NCBI GenBank assembly: GCA_029582165.1
Contig: CM055869.1
Coordinates: 58,601,518 to 58,665,517 of the forward strand
DNA from: Portulaca oleracea
Taxonomy: Eukaryota > Streptophyta > Magnoliopsida > Caryophyllales > Portulacaceae
Reading direction: 5' to 3'
Length of the DNA stretch: 64,000 nt
The notes below the pieces were generated by a model. It saw nothing but the letters and a program-made list of their open reading frames with translations, made no database searches and was not told the DNA's origin. Positions 45,665-55,060 of the stretch are shown piece after piece (the stretch's first letter is position 1; every line of letters begins with the position of its first letter). A program made the translations under genes and the position numbers.

Positions 45665-46855
45665 CCTAAATGAAATAACCCTAGAGGGGGGTGAATAGGG
45701 TTGTATAGAATTTATGCACTTAATCAACACAAAAGGGTTAATAGCACTTTTATAAACTGAATAATACTTCTTTATTGAATGAATTAAAGTGCTAAAGAGA
45801 AGGAGGTTATAACTCGACACTATTGAGAACTGTGAGGCCCTCAACAAGCTTACAGAAGAAGAAGACTTCACAGATGACTTCTGCACTTGAGGCCTCACAG
45901 AAGAGACGATTACAATGGAAGAACACACTTAAAGTGTAAATTCCTATCTCACTTTAAAACCACGACGTTAGAGGTCCTCACCAGACACACTCTTTGGTTA
46001 CAAACTCACCACTTTTCTTAATGGCTACAACTCAGAATATTTTCACTCAAGTATTCCTACAACTTAGAATTTTCAAACCAAAATTCCTACTCTTATTTTC
46101 TTCATTGGAAATCCTTTTTTCTCTTGGAAGAGGTTGATAGTATTTATACTTGAGAGCTTCAATCAACAACGTTCACTTTCCTTTAGAAGAGATTGTTTCC
46201 TTTCTTGAATCAATCTTCAATCTTCCACATAATTTGCAATTGCAACGATTTCCTTCCTTTCCTTTTAGTATCTGAAAATGAATATGAACTGTTATAATAT
46301 CAACTCAGAAACGGAAGGAAAGAATAAGATTAGGATTTGGAAGATACTTCCCTAATTTAATTTTGACCGAACTTCAAATAAGATATTCATGCTGGAACTG
46401 GAAGTCCTCACTGTTGGATATGGTAAGGTCCTCAGAGTAGCGTTGAGATTCTTCAGATTCTTTCCTTCTTTGTTTGATCCTCAATCTTTATTTATTCGAC
46501 AACTACCTCTTTCCTTTGATTTGGATCTTTGCAATAAGATAAAATCAGTTAGGGATCATGTAAGATATATAAATACTAGAGAATATATGAAATATTCATA
46601 TTATGGAAACTTCCCTGATTTTATATCTTCAAGGTTTGTCTTTCAATCAAAATCACGTCAGCAGCTGTGGAGGTCCTCAAAGCAGTTGAGGTTCTTGGAA
46701 TGGAGTAGGGGTTTCTTCACTAAAGACTCAAACATATTAGAATCTTTTCTACGAATACTTTCGCTTAGGATAGTATCACACAACTTTTTAAACTTGAATT
46801 TCTCATTTTCCTACTCGAGGAGGTACAAAAGTTACAAAAATGTTACAAGACTTAG
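45665..46855. mobile_element. Unclassified ~1.2-kb insert within Copia gag
   Basis: It interrupts gag between LLATLP (near 46860) and the segment leading to the zinc knuckle. The left side contains ACCCTAGAGGGGGGTGAATA. The interior repeats a GAGGTCCTCA-like octamer at about 45835, 45889, 45973, 46402, 46426 and 46671. A 156-codon plus-strand frame at 46389-46859 has no recognised domain. Borders are approximate and no target duplication was found. Confidence 0.5.
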
Positions 46856-47298
46856 GTAGGGTAGCCAACAAGATATTATCATTCATCTTATCGTCAGAAC
46901 TAAATCTCACAGAAGTCAACTTAGATAATATCATACTCAAATGATTCATATTATTTTGCATGTCACCAGACTCTTACATCTTAAGCACAAACAAATGCCG
47001 CAACAAATGCAACTTGTTAACCACCGAAGGTTTATTAAATGCGTTCTTCAAGGCCTAAAGCATGCCTTTCGTCACTCTCTCGACCTTCACATTGAAAGCC
47101 ACATTCCTTACTACTGTCTGCCTCATCGTACTAAATGTCTAACGGCTAAGTGATCCCCAATCCACTTGTTCCATATATGCTTTCTTTTCTCCAAATGCCG
47201 AATGCAGTCTTTGCTGGTAGAGCGCATCCTCAATTCGTATCTTCCCCCAAGCGTAATTTTTCCCATCAAAAGTCATAATCTTTATTCCCAACCTCCAT
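46856..47298 (-). pseudogene. Copia gag N-terminal remnant
   Basis: The minus strand from the Met at 47298 reads MEVGNKDYDFDGKNYAWGKI, then an EDALYQQ element. It goes on through VRNVAFNVE, NKLHLLRHLFVLKM and DDKMNDNILLATLP. These are in the order and spacing of the Copia gag (UBN2-type) domain, whose family members read FDGKNFxLWK, NKxxLxRxLxxLKM and LLxSLP. Two or more stops interrupt it. The domain continues beyond the 1.2-kb insert. Confidence 0.8.
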
Positions 47299-47351
47299 TG
47301 CTTCTCAATCTGCAAATCAATAACACTCCAACTAAAAAATCTGATACGGAT

Positions 47352-47928
47352 TGTTAGGATCTTAGAGCGTTGTTAGCAGACAGACAATGATAAAAGCTAA
47401 TAATAAATAAAGAATGACACAATTGTTTAACGTGGGAAAATCCAAACTGGGAAAAAATCACAAATGATGCACTATTAGAGGATTTCAACGGTATTTCAGA
47501 TATTCTTAGATCTCTACAATCTCTATCAATCTCCCCAAAGTTACAACTTGAGAGCTCAACCCTCACAGTTAATACCACCCACAGAGCTCCGTCTGAGACA
47601 TAGAGATTATACATCAATCTTTTATAGTACAGATGAAACACTCAATTGCCTGTAATGTGATACAACATAAGCCTAACAACATGTCCTATTTATATTTGAA
47701 GCGGCTATGACAATTAGGCTAAAAAAAACCCCTAAAAAAATATGAACCAACTTTAAAATTCTGCCACGTCGCACGGCACAGACCGTTTCTTCTCTGACAC
47801 GGCCCGTGTCATGGTCCAGCAGCAAAAAGTTTCGCCTCTGATCTCTACATGGTCCGTGTTCTTCCTTAGAATATTTATATCGCTTGTTTTCTGTCCTTTA
47901 CCGAATCAATTGAGCTCCACACTTAACA
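47352..47928 (-). repeat. 5' LTR of the Copia element
   Basis: 577 bp, TGTTAGGATC...CACTTAACA on the plus strand. A repeated CACGGCCCGTGTCATGG-type motif lies in the interior. The next element (the gene-capturing retrotransposon) starts only 8 bp beyond its end. Confidence 0.8.
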
Positions 47929-47936
47929 ACGTACAC

Positions 47937-48157
47937 TGTTAGGAATAATAAATCTTGTATTGTTTCCAATTTGTTCCAATCATGGTTTCTTTAGGTTCTT
48001 TATCTTGTTTCTTGTTTTGTTAGTCAAGGAAGGTAGGTTATATATAACCTTCCTCTCCCCCTTGTATCTCTTGAGTTGAGATTCATCAATAATATCATTT
48101 TCTCAAATCTCTCTCCCTCTTCTCTCTTAGTTTCACCAAATTGGGTGAAATTTAACA
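47937..48157 (+). repeat. 5' LTR of the gene-capturing retrotransposon
   Basis: It starts TGTTAGGAATAATAAATC and ends GGGTGAAATTTAACA. The primer-binding site follows immediately. A TATATAA box-like stretch lies at about 48039-48047. Confidence 0.9.
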
Positions 48158-48289
48158 TGGTATCAGAACATGGTTATTTGCTTGCCTTTGTTTCATTCTT
48201 CTTCCTCTTCTCCTTCCACATTTCAGGGTTCCTCCCTCCTCTTCCTCTCTCAATACTCAAATCAATCGCAGCAACCCCACTACTCTTCA

Positions 48290-48694
48290 ATGGCTTCCAT
48301 CTTCTCCCTCTTCTTCTTCTTCTTCTTCTTCTTCTTCGTTCTTCCTCTCTTTCCTTCATAGTCTCAATCCGCGTCGTTTCGGTTAGTCAGCAAGTGCTGT
48401 CACACAGTATGGCCGGGACTTCTCTCCGGTGCCACCTCCCCCCCGCTTCCAACCACCGGCTTCACTCTTCCCTCCGGGAAATCCCAAACTCTAACCTTCC
48501 CCAAGTCTTGGTCGGGTCAGATCTGGGCTCGGACCCTCAGCTCCGTCGACCCGTCCACCGTAAGTTCTCCTGCTTCTCCGGCGACTGCGCCTTCGGCAAG
48601 GTCGAGTGCGGCGGCGCCGGCGTTATTCCTCCGGCCACCCTTGCAGAGTTCACGCTCAATGGCACCGGCGGGCTGGACTTCTACGAACGTCAGC
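48290..48694 (+). pseudogene. Captured thaumatin-like protein (PR-5) fragment
   Basis: The fragment begins with an ATG and a hydrophobic signal-peptide-like segment (MASIFSLFFFFFFFFFVLPL). It then enters the thaumatin-like N-terminus: SFRLVSKCCHTVWPGLLSGA and, further on, SWSGQIWART. After a frame change near 48556-48562 it continues as KFSCFSGDCAFGKVECGGAG, PPATLAEFTLNGTGGLDFY and VSL. This order is diagnostic of plant thaumatin-like proteins (secreted, antifungal PR-5 family). It is non-functional: an in-frame TAG at 48359-48361 follows the signal peptide, a base is missing near 48560, a second shift lies after DFY, and the C-terminal two-thirds are absent. A cysteine expected after WART is a serine. 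Confidence 0.85.
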
Positions 48695-48957
48695 CTCGCC
48701 GTCGCGGCGGCTGCGCTGCGGTGGAATTCGCGGTGGCGGGTGCGATTGTTTTGGTGAAACTGGAGATGGATTTTCAGTGGCTGGGATGACTTCTTGAGGA
48801 TCAAATTGTCGTTTCAGGTTTGGATCGTCATTTCGGGTATTCGATTTTGTTTTGGGGTTCTCTTGTTAATCTTTGAGTGATATTCAAGGAGGGATCCAAG
48901 TAGGAAAAATCATTGTTGGATGGTTGTTGTTGTTGTTCTTGTTGGTGATCCAATTTC

Positions 48958-49492
48958 ATGGAGACTGTTGTTTCTCTACGCTCCTTCCATGACTCTGCTG
49001 GCAGCATCTCACATGCTAGTTCTTTCAAGAAGCCTGGCCAAGTTGTTTGGTCCAGTATCATTAGATTGCCTTCATTGAGGCGGGTTGATGAAGCACATAG
49101 TGATGGGGTTTGTCAAAGAGGAGGAGGTTCTACTGGGTTCTCTAATGGGGATTCCTTGCCTGAAAAAGTTGTTGTTGCTATGGATGTTGATGAGGTCCTC
49201 GAAAACTCGGTCTCAGCTTTGAACAGATTCATTGCGGATCGATATTCATCGAATCATTCAGTATTGGAGTACCACGTTTATGAGTTTTTTTAAGATATGG
49301 AAGTGTTCCCGCGATGAAGGTGATATCCGTGTTCCTGAGTTCTTTAAAACAACTTACTTCAAGAATGGGATTCACCCCATCCTTGGAGCTCAAAACACCC
49401 ACAAGAAGCTAGCAAGATCTTGTAATTTTTCCGTTGTCACATCCCGTCAAAATGTCATCAAAGACAACACAATTGAGTGGATCGAGAAGCAT
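48958..49492 (+). pseudogene. Captured HAD-superfamily (5'-nucleotidase-like) gene fragment
   Basis: From the Met at 48958 the frame reads METVVSLRSFHDSAGSISHA, a plausible organelle-targeting N-terminus. It reaches KVVVAMDVDEVL at about 49170-49200, the HAD motif I nucleophile region (DxDxV). VYEFFKIWKCSRDEGDIRV and FFKTTYFKNGIHPILGAQ follow. HAD motif II-like VVTSRQ lies near 49435-49450, before EWIEKH. This matches the conserved plant HAD-like protein family related to 5'(3')-deoxyribonucleotidases. A 7-T run at about 49285-49291 shifts the frame by one. The remaining HAD motifs are missing because the fragment stops at 49492, where BADC sequence begins in frame. Confidence 0.75.
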
Positions 49493-49645
49493 GGCATGCG
49501 ACGTGCCACTTTCCCTAATGCATTTGAGGCATTGCTTTTGGAAGTTTGTGATGAGACGAGCATTGCTGAATTACAGCTAAAGGTTGGAGATTTTGAAATG
49601 CATGTGAAGAGAAATGTCGGGGCCACAAATGCTCCAGTTTCAGTT
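49493..49645 (+). pseudogene. Captured BADC (biotin/lipoyl attachment domain-containing) fragment
   Basis: The frame continues without a break from the HAD fragment into GMRRATFPNAFEALLLEVCD, then ETSIAELQLKVGDFEMHVKR and NVGATNAPVSV. This corresponds to the conserved segment of plant BADC proteins (RRITFPxxxEALxxEMCDETEVAxLKLKVGDFEMxLKR). BADCs are plastid proteins that compete with the biotin carrier subunit of heteromeric acetyl-CoA carboxylase. Only about 50 residues are present; the transit peptide and lipoyl-like C-terminal domain are missing. Sequence after SV no longer resembles BADC and shifts to gag-like sequence. Confidence 0.8.
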
Positions 49646-49924
49646 GATTTGAGGATGATCTGTGTGATCCTCTCTTCGTTCTCTCGTCCGATCAACCAGG
49701 AAAGTCTCTATTAGGCCAACGTTTTAGCCGGAGACAATTTCAATACCTGGAAAAGTTCGGCAACAATCCTTCTCATCGTTTGACTCCACGAAGTTCTTCC
49801 ATGTCTACGTCCATTTCACCCGCTATTAAGAGTTGTGGTGATGGCGAGGAAGCTGTTGGAGTTAAAGTTCAAGATTTCCGTTGTTGGCAAATTGGAGTTT
49901 TACCACCCTCCAATTTGAAGGGGG

Positions 49925-50146
49925 GTGTTAGGAATAATAAATCTTGTATTGTTTCCAATTTGTTCCAATCATGGTTTCTTTAGGTTCTTTATCTTGTTTC
50001 TTGTTTTGTTAGTCAAGGAAGGTAGGTTATATATAACCTTCCTCTCCCCCTTGTGTCTCTTGAGTTGAGATTCATCAATAATATCATTTTCTCAAATCCC
50101 TCTCCCTTTTCTCTCTTAGTTTCACCAAATTGGGTGAAATTTAACA
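49925..50146 (+). repeat. 3' LTR of the gene-capturing retrotransposon
   Basis: Nearly identical to the 5' LTR. By eye the differences are one extra T in the TTTCTTT run, G for A in CTTGTGTCTC, and two pyrimidine transitions near the right end. Confidence 0.9.
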
Positions 50147-51122
50147 CTCCGATAGAAGCGTCTCCTAATGTACTACATATGTAGCACTTTTTATTTGAGT
50201 TCAAAAAGAAAACCATCCCCTATGCATCACATACTAATATTTTTGTTGTTAATTACAGGTTCAGTGAACTAATTAGTCTTCGATTTTGTTAATTAATATT
50301 TTGCTCATCACATGCATTTTACGAGCATAATTTTTGTTTTCTGATAGGTAAACAAAAGACGACCTTATGAAGAAGCCAAAGGTCAAAAAAATGTCAACTA
50401 GCATTATTTTAAGATATTATATATATTTATTTTTTTGACTTCTTCGACTCCTATGAAATGAAAGGGATTAAAAATGAAAGCAGTAATGAACAAAGTAAAA
50501 GCTCATAGTTTATTAACTAAGTAATAATATCATGCTGGATAACTTTAAAAATAACTAAAGTTTTGTCTTTAAACCTAGGAAGTACGAAAAGAACACTATA
50601 GTAAAACATAAAATTAATACATCATTTACATCAAATCCAATCTTTTAACCCTCGTAGATCTTGGAAGAGCTTCAAAAGTCTAACTTAGACACAAAAATCT
50701 GGTTATCACATGACCTAAAATGATCATGATCAAAAAAACTTAAATTCAATATAAATCGGATACGATTTTTATCATGAAGTCAATTATATTAGTTACAGTG
50801 CATAATTTTAAAACGTGTTAATTTGTAACGATGTGTAAATTTAAGACACCTCGCGACTGGCTAAATTGATTCTTTACCCGACTCTTTAATCAACACACTT
50901 TTTTATGGTTGTTTGTTATTGGACAAATTGAAAACAACTTCAAATGACGCCGATCAACAATACAAAATATTTGCAATTAAAGAACAGGAATTAGGACATT
51001 TTATTAGGGTAAGCCACATGATAACTCTTGTCATAAGGGCGTGCCCCAGCATACAACAAAAGTAGATACAATATTTGCATGGAGCATCGAACACTAGACA
51101 AGACACTGCATAGTATTATTTC
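50147..51122. other. Intergenic DNA
   Basis: No gene or classifiable transposon recognised in about 970 bp. Confidence 0.4.
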
Positions 51123-51414
51123 TGTAATGCCTTGACCCCTCCCGGGTCACGAATATTACCGATAACCGTTTTAAGGATCGCTGACTGGCCCCACAAATCA
51201 CCACAAGTCTTTTCAGCGTGCTTCGTCCTCACTCACAGGCTACCTGGGAAAACTTCCTAGGAGGTCACCCATCCTAAGACTACTCCCAGCCAAGCATGCT
51301 TAACTAACGAGTTCCCAACGGATGAGCTACCATAAAATAAGGTGTACTTTGATGATATAAGTAGTCATTTCAATCCTTTTAAGTCACACTTAACCATATA
51401 CTCGGGGTGTTACA
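51123..51414 (-). mobile_element. Cassandra TRIM solo LTR, best-preserved copy
   Basis: A 292-bp unit from TGTAATGCC to GGGTGTTACA, with exact target duplication ATTTC at 51118-51122 and 51415-51419. On the minus strand it carries a 5S rRNA-derived segment: box A-like GTTAAGCATGCTTGG at 51290-51304 and box C-like GGATGGGTGACCTCCTAGG at about 51255-51274. These are the internal Pol III promoter elements of 5S genes. Cassandra LTRs in other plants are known to be transcribed from this promoter. No second LTR or internal domain is nearby. Confidence 0.92.
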
Positions 51415-53228
51415 ATTTCATTAGGAGTGGTACGTACCGTTGTATATATCTCCCACTGTTGACAAAATGCATTCATCTAAGTAACCAATACAATGACTCT
51501 GCCCACACCATATTTCCCCTGACAAATTCCCTTAAAACCTACTCAGAAATCCCATCCAGGGCTTGGTATAGAAAGGTTGGATATAACAGTCTTACCCTTA
51601 CATTTTGCAATTTAGATAGAATACTTCCAACGAATCTAAGATTTAGAAATATAATTTGCTACGTACTACTCCATGGAAAGAAGCAGAAGAGGTCTGGCGA
51701 AACATTTTACTTTAGTCCATTGCAATCTACCATGTTATTTTGCAAGGTAAGTAAAAGTTTACCTTGTTTTACCTACCTCTACTAATTTACGGAGTAATTA
51801 TCTTTCTTTGCCTAACCTTAACTTACCTTACCCTACCTACCTTATCTTCCCTACACTCGAAATGAACATATCCTTAAGTTGAAAAAAGTAATTAATCTTT
51901 TTCGACTATGCAAATTATGGACATAACCCTAACTAGCAGGATTGTTCATCCGTTCAAAACTAAACCCAACCAGTTAAACCAAAATCCGAATAAGGCCCAA
52001 AGTACCAACTGATAACTGAACCGAATATAACCAGTTCGGTTAGGTTTGAATTGGTTCTTGGTTTATTCAATTTTGAATCGAATAATGCACATCCCTATTA
52101 GGGTTAACCAAACCAAACCAAACCAGTTAAACCGAAAACCGAACCAAATAATTGGTTCACTTCGATCCTCGATACATTCTGTCTTGAACCGAATAATGCA
52201 CCACCCTACCAAGGTTTTTAAACTCAGGATCCTAGCTCGAATCCATGGGATAGTTAGAATCGGAATTAACCCACGTAAGATCATAGATTATGTTTAGATA
52301 ATAGAATCGTATCAAGGCTTTTGGATCATAAAATCATAAGATTATAAATCAGGATCGGAACTTTAATAACTATGCACCCTACTAGCTAGCTTGTCTTGAA
52401 CGTATACTAACAGAAAGGGGAACTACATACACGTGAAAAAACGCAAGATGAGATGGTTTAACTACCAAATCCAGCTATATTTATACGTCCATATATGCAT
52501 GCATGACAAATTGCCCAAAAAATGCCCTAAATATTCATTCTGTCTCTCTCGATCCAAACTCTAAAACAGCTCATATCCATGTCTCCCCAGCTCAACACCA
52601 TATACAACTAACTTTCTCCCATAATACATACATACATATCCATCTGTATACGTACTAGAATGTCTCTTTTTTGCTTTTCCAAAACCATTTTTATATGGGT
52701 CAATTTGAGTGGCTTAGTCATCCTAAATATAGTGCCACTCAAAGAAGAATGGTTTATTTATTATCATTATTGTTTTTGTTTTACTTGGATTGTACGTAAA
52801 CAACTCCAATATGGGATGAAAATATTCCAAAAAAAACATGACGATAAGTTACGTTTCATTTTGTGAAAACTATTTTTAGGTTCCTGTGTTTTAAGAATTC
52901 ATTTTGAGGTACTCTATGATTTAAGTTAATAATTGTTAGGTGACAAATTTGATGATTTAACCATGTTTTTGATGAGGTTACGTGGATTATTTGAATGTTT
53001 ATCATTTTTTGAATGTTTGACAATAAATATTCCAAGCAATTTGCCACCAAAATCTTGTCAAAAGTATGTTTAAATCAACGAATTTGTCCCTAACAATTGT
53101 TAAAATAAATTAGAGGGTATCTTAAAATGAATTCTAGAAACATGAGAACCTAAAAATAGTTTCCACAAAATAAAGGGTATCTTTAATTCCATCGTTTTTT
53201 GGAGAATCTTTGTAGTAAGGCATCCTTA
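51415..53228. other. Intergenic DNA
   Basis: No gene recognised. A degenerate AACCGAAC-type repeat (for example ACCAAACCAAACCAGTTAAA) lies at about 51950-52200. The 147-codon frame at 51342-51785 begins inside the Cassandra LTR and has no domain. Confidence 0.4.
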
Positions 53229-53465
53229 GGCCCTGTTCTTTTATGCGGTATTTTGCGGAGTGGTGTGGTGATGTGTGGTGGAATTGTAGCGGATATGGTG
53301 GAATTGTGGTGGGTTATTGGTAAGTGGGGTAGGTGAGGAGAGAAATGATGTAAAAAGTAGATGAGAAAAGTGAGGAGACAGAAAAGTAATGATTTGCGGT
53401 AAAATGTGGCGAGTTGTGGTAGGCTGTGGCACCGTAGTTTGCCAACTGCAGAAAAGAACATGGCT
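53229..53465. mobile_element. Tourist-like MITE with TTA target duplication
   Basis: 237 bp. The left end is GGCCCTGTTCTTTTATGCGG and the right end GCAGAAAAGAACATGGCT. TTA lies at 53226-53228 and 53466-53468, as expected for PIF/Harbinger-derived Tourist elements. The interior resembles 33347-33672 with only one copy of the GATTTGCGGTAAAATGTGGC unit. Confidence 0.75.
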
Positions 53466-54719
53466 TTAGTAGACAATGGTAAAGAACTCTATGCATAAGA
53501 TGACCAACTTTTCATAGAATATTAGTAGTTCCCATTAATCTTGGTTGTTAAGTAAGGTATTAAGGTCATAGTTTTGAAGGGTTTGTTCTTGTGATTCTGA
53601 TATTGATTGTACTGCATTATGGAGTTGTGTATTTTGTTTGTTTTGTCGTTGTTTTTTTATTATTGTTACTTAGCTATTAGAGTATCTTAAAATATATCTA
53701 CCTAAAACTTTGTTTTACATTGATTTCTCACATTTTCTCCAAAACGATGAGTAAAAAGGGATGGAGGGAGCAATGCATGTAAAGTACAAACTTTCTTATA
53801 CATATATAGAATATCTATGCATATTTGTGCAATCACTTATCAAAATTTTCAAAAGTTAACTTTATGAAATTTATAAAAGTACAAAGATGAGGGTGGACTA
53901 CTTTTTATTAATCAAAGTATAAAAGTCTTAAACCAGTTAATTATATTTATTCATTTTCATGCCATTTAAATAAGTTATCTTAATTTAATTATAGAGCTTA
54001 TAAATTATATCGAAGAAAAAAGGAAAACACAAGCACAAAGAAGTGACCCAGACGCATGCGGCATGTCATATCCCACGTGGACCGCATTTCCCGCACATGG
54101 TTTTATGGGTAAATATTTTCATGGACAAATGTTTTAATTCTTTTTAATTATTGATTATTATTAATTAATTAATCTCTTTAGTATTCATCTCTGAATTTCT
54201 GAGGTGTATTTTCATAAAGTCATCTGAAATTCTTAGTCAGCATTGTTTATATTAAGCTTTTGTACACATGTGGGGCCCGCGTGGGACCTGCATGCAATTG
54301 TAGCCCACCAATGGAGTGGTACTATGCTTACCTGGACAACTCTTGGTCAATGCCAATGTCAAATTGTCAATGTTGTGTGAATACGTTTTTTTTAGACCGA
54401 GTATCAGATATCACTTATCAATCCTGCAGCTTTCACTTAGGTCGGATATAAGATATGACAAATTGCCAATGTTGTGTGAATACGGTTTTTTGGACACCTC
54501 TTGATCTTTCTATTAGACTCTGTTTTAAAGGTAACTATCAGCAAACTTAATATGTTCGGTATCATATATGACAAATATCACTTATCGACCCTACAACTTT
54601 CACTTGGGGTGTGTTTGGTTTGGAAAATTTTCTAGAAAAGTTAGTCAACATTTCCAAATTGACAAACTTTCCCGTGTTTGGTTGTCCCTAATAGATGGGA
54701 AAGTTTTATATGGAGTTCA
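53466..54719. other. Intergenic DNA
   Basis: No gene. A direct duplication of ~40 bp containing CAATGTTGTGTGAATACG occurs at about 54368 and 54465. A MITE-like left end, GGGTGTGTTTGGTTTGGAAA, occurs near 54607 without a clear partner. Confidence 0.4.
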
Positions 54720-55060
54720 TTATTTCACTCACAGGAGCCGACTTTGACGGGCTTTGATCCCATTCCGAAGGGTTCTACGCATTGAACGAGCAGTTAGTTC
54801 CGGTCTTTCTTTTGGATGGTTGTACTCAGCTTAATGTTATCTACGTTGACCCTGCTATGGAATTCTCTTCGAAAGGAGAAGGATGGGACTGCCTTTTGTT
54901 TTGAAGTCTTCGATACTCGAAAGTCGAGCTATTTTTTAGCTTTTGAAGTCTATTATCTAATCATATTGGAAACTTATATTATTAACATGTTTGGCAAGAA
55001 CGTACCTATGGTCATATCTGTGGGGACCCTATCAGACGTCTGGATATAACAAGGAAATGA
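54720..55060. other. Higher-GC block of unknown origin
   Basis: About 340 bp with visibly higher GC than its flanks, including GGATGGTTGTACTCAGCTTA and GAAGTCTTCGATACTCGAAA. The style resembles plant organelle DNA, so an old nuclear insertion of mitochondrial DNA is possible, but I cannot match it to a gene. Confidence 0.25.

Larger units (their letters stand above)
44263..47928 (-). mobile_element. Copia-type LTR retrotransposon, internally deleted
   Basis: The element reads on the minus strand. The right-hand (5') LTR is 47352-47928 (577 bp, TGTTAAGTGTGG...CCTAACA on the minus strand). The left-hand (3') LTR is 44263-44691 and has lost its outer ~150-190 bp. A primer-binding-site-like sequence (minus-strand TCCGTATCAGA) abuts the 5' LTR at about 47341-47351. 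A polypurine tract (minus-strand CTCCAAGCGGGAGAT) abuts the 3' LTR at 44692-44706. The interior encodes a decayed gag, protease and the start of the pre-integrase region. Integrase, reverse transcriptase and RNase H are absent, so it could move only with help. Confidence 0.8.
47937..50146 (+). mobile_element. Gene-capturing non-autonomous Copia-like LTR retrotransposon
   Basis: A 2.2-kb element with two LTRs (221 and 222 bp) that differ by three substitutions and one 1-bp indel by eye. An initiator-Met tRNA primer site (TGGTATCAGAACA, 48158-48170) follows the 5' LTR. A purine tract (GAAGGGGG, 49917-49924) precedes the 3' LTR. There is no protease, integrase or reverse transcriptase. Instead the interior carries pieces of three plant genes plus a short gag-like remnant at about 49655-49770 (PLFVLSSDQPGKSLL, then AGDNFNTWK in another frame). 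No matching target duplication is seen (TACAC versus CTCCG). Trans-mobilisation by a related Copia element is inferred. Maize Bs1 is the classic precedent for such capture. Confidence 0.88.

Noticed and set aside
46389..46859. 156-codon plus-strand frame as a possible gene
   Set aside because: It sits within an insert in a Copia gag, has no recognisable domain and no supporting start context. Kept only as part of the unclassified insert.
48076..48789. 237-codon frame read as one real protein
   Set aside because: It begins in the LTR, runs through the primer site in the wrong frame for the thaumatin signal peptide, and enters thaumatin-like sequence only after a frame change. It is a mosaic, not a gene.
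51243..51332. A functional 5S rRNA gene
   Set aside because: Only the promoter-containing part of 5S is present and it lies inside an LTR with an exact target duplication, which identifies it as Cassandra.
51342..51785. 147-codon plus-strand frame
   Set aside because: It starts inside the antisense strand of a Cassandra LTR and has no domain.
53183..53496. 97-codon minus-strand frame
   Set aside because: Same artefact from the second Tourist-like MITE.
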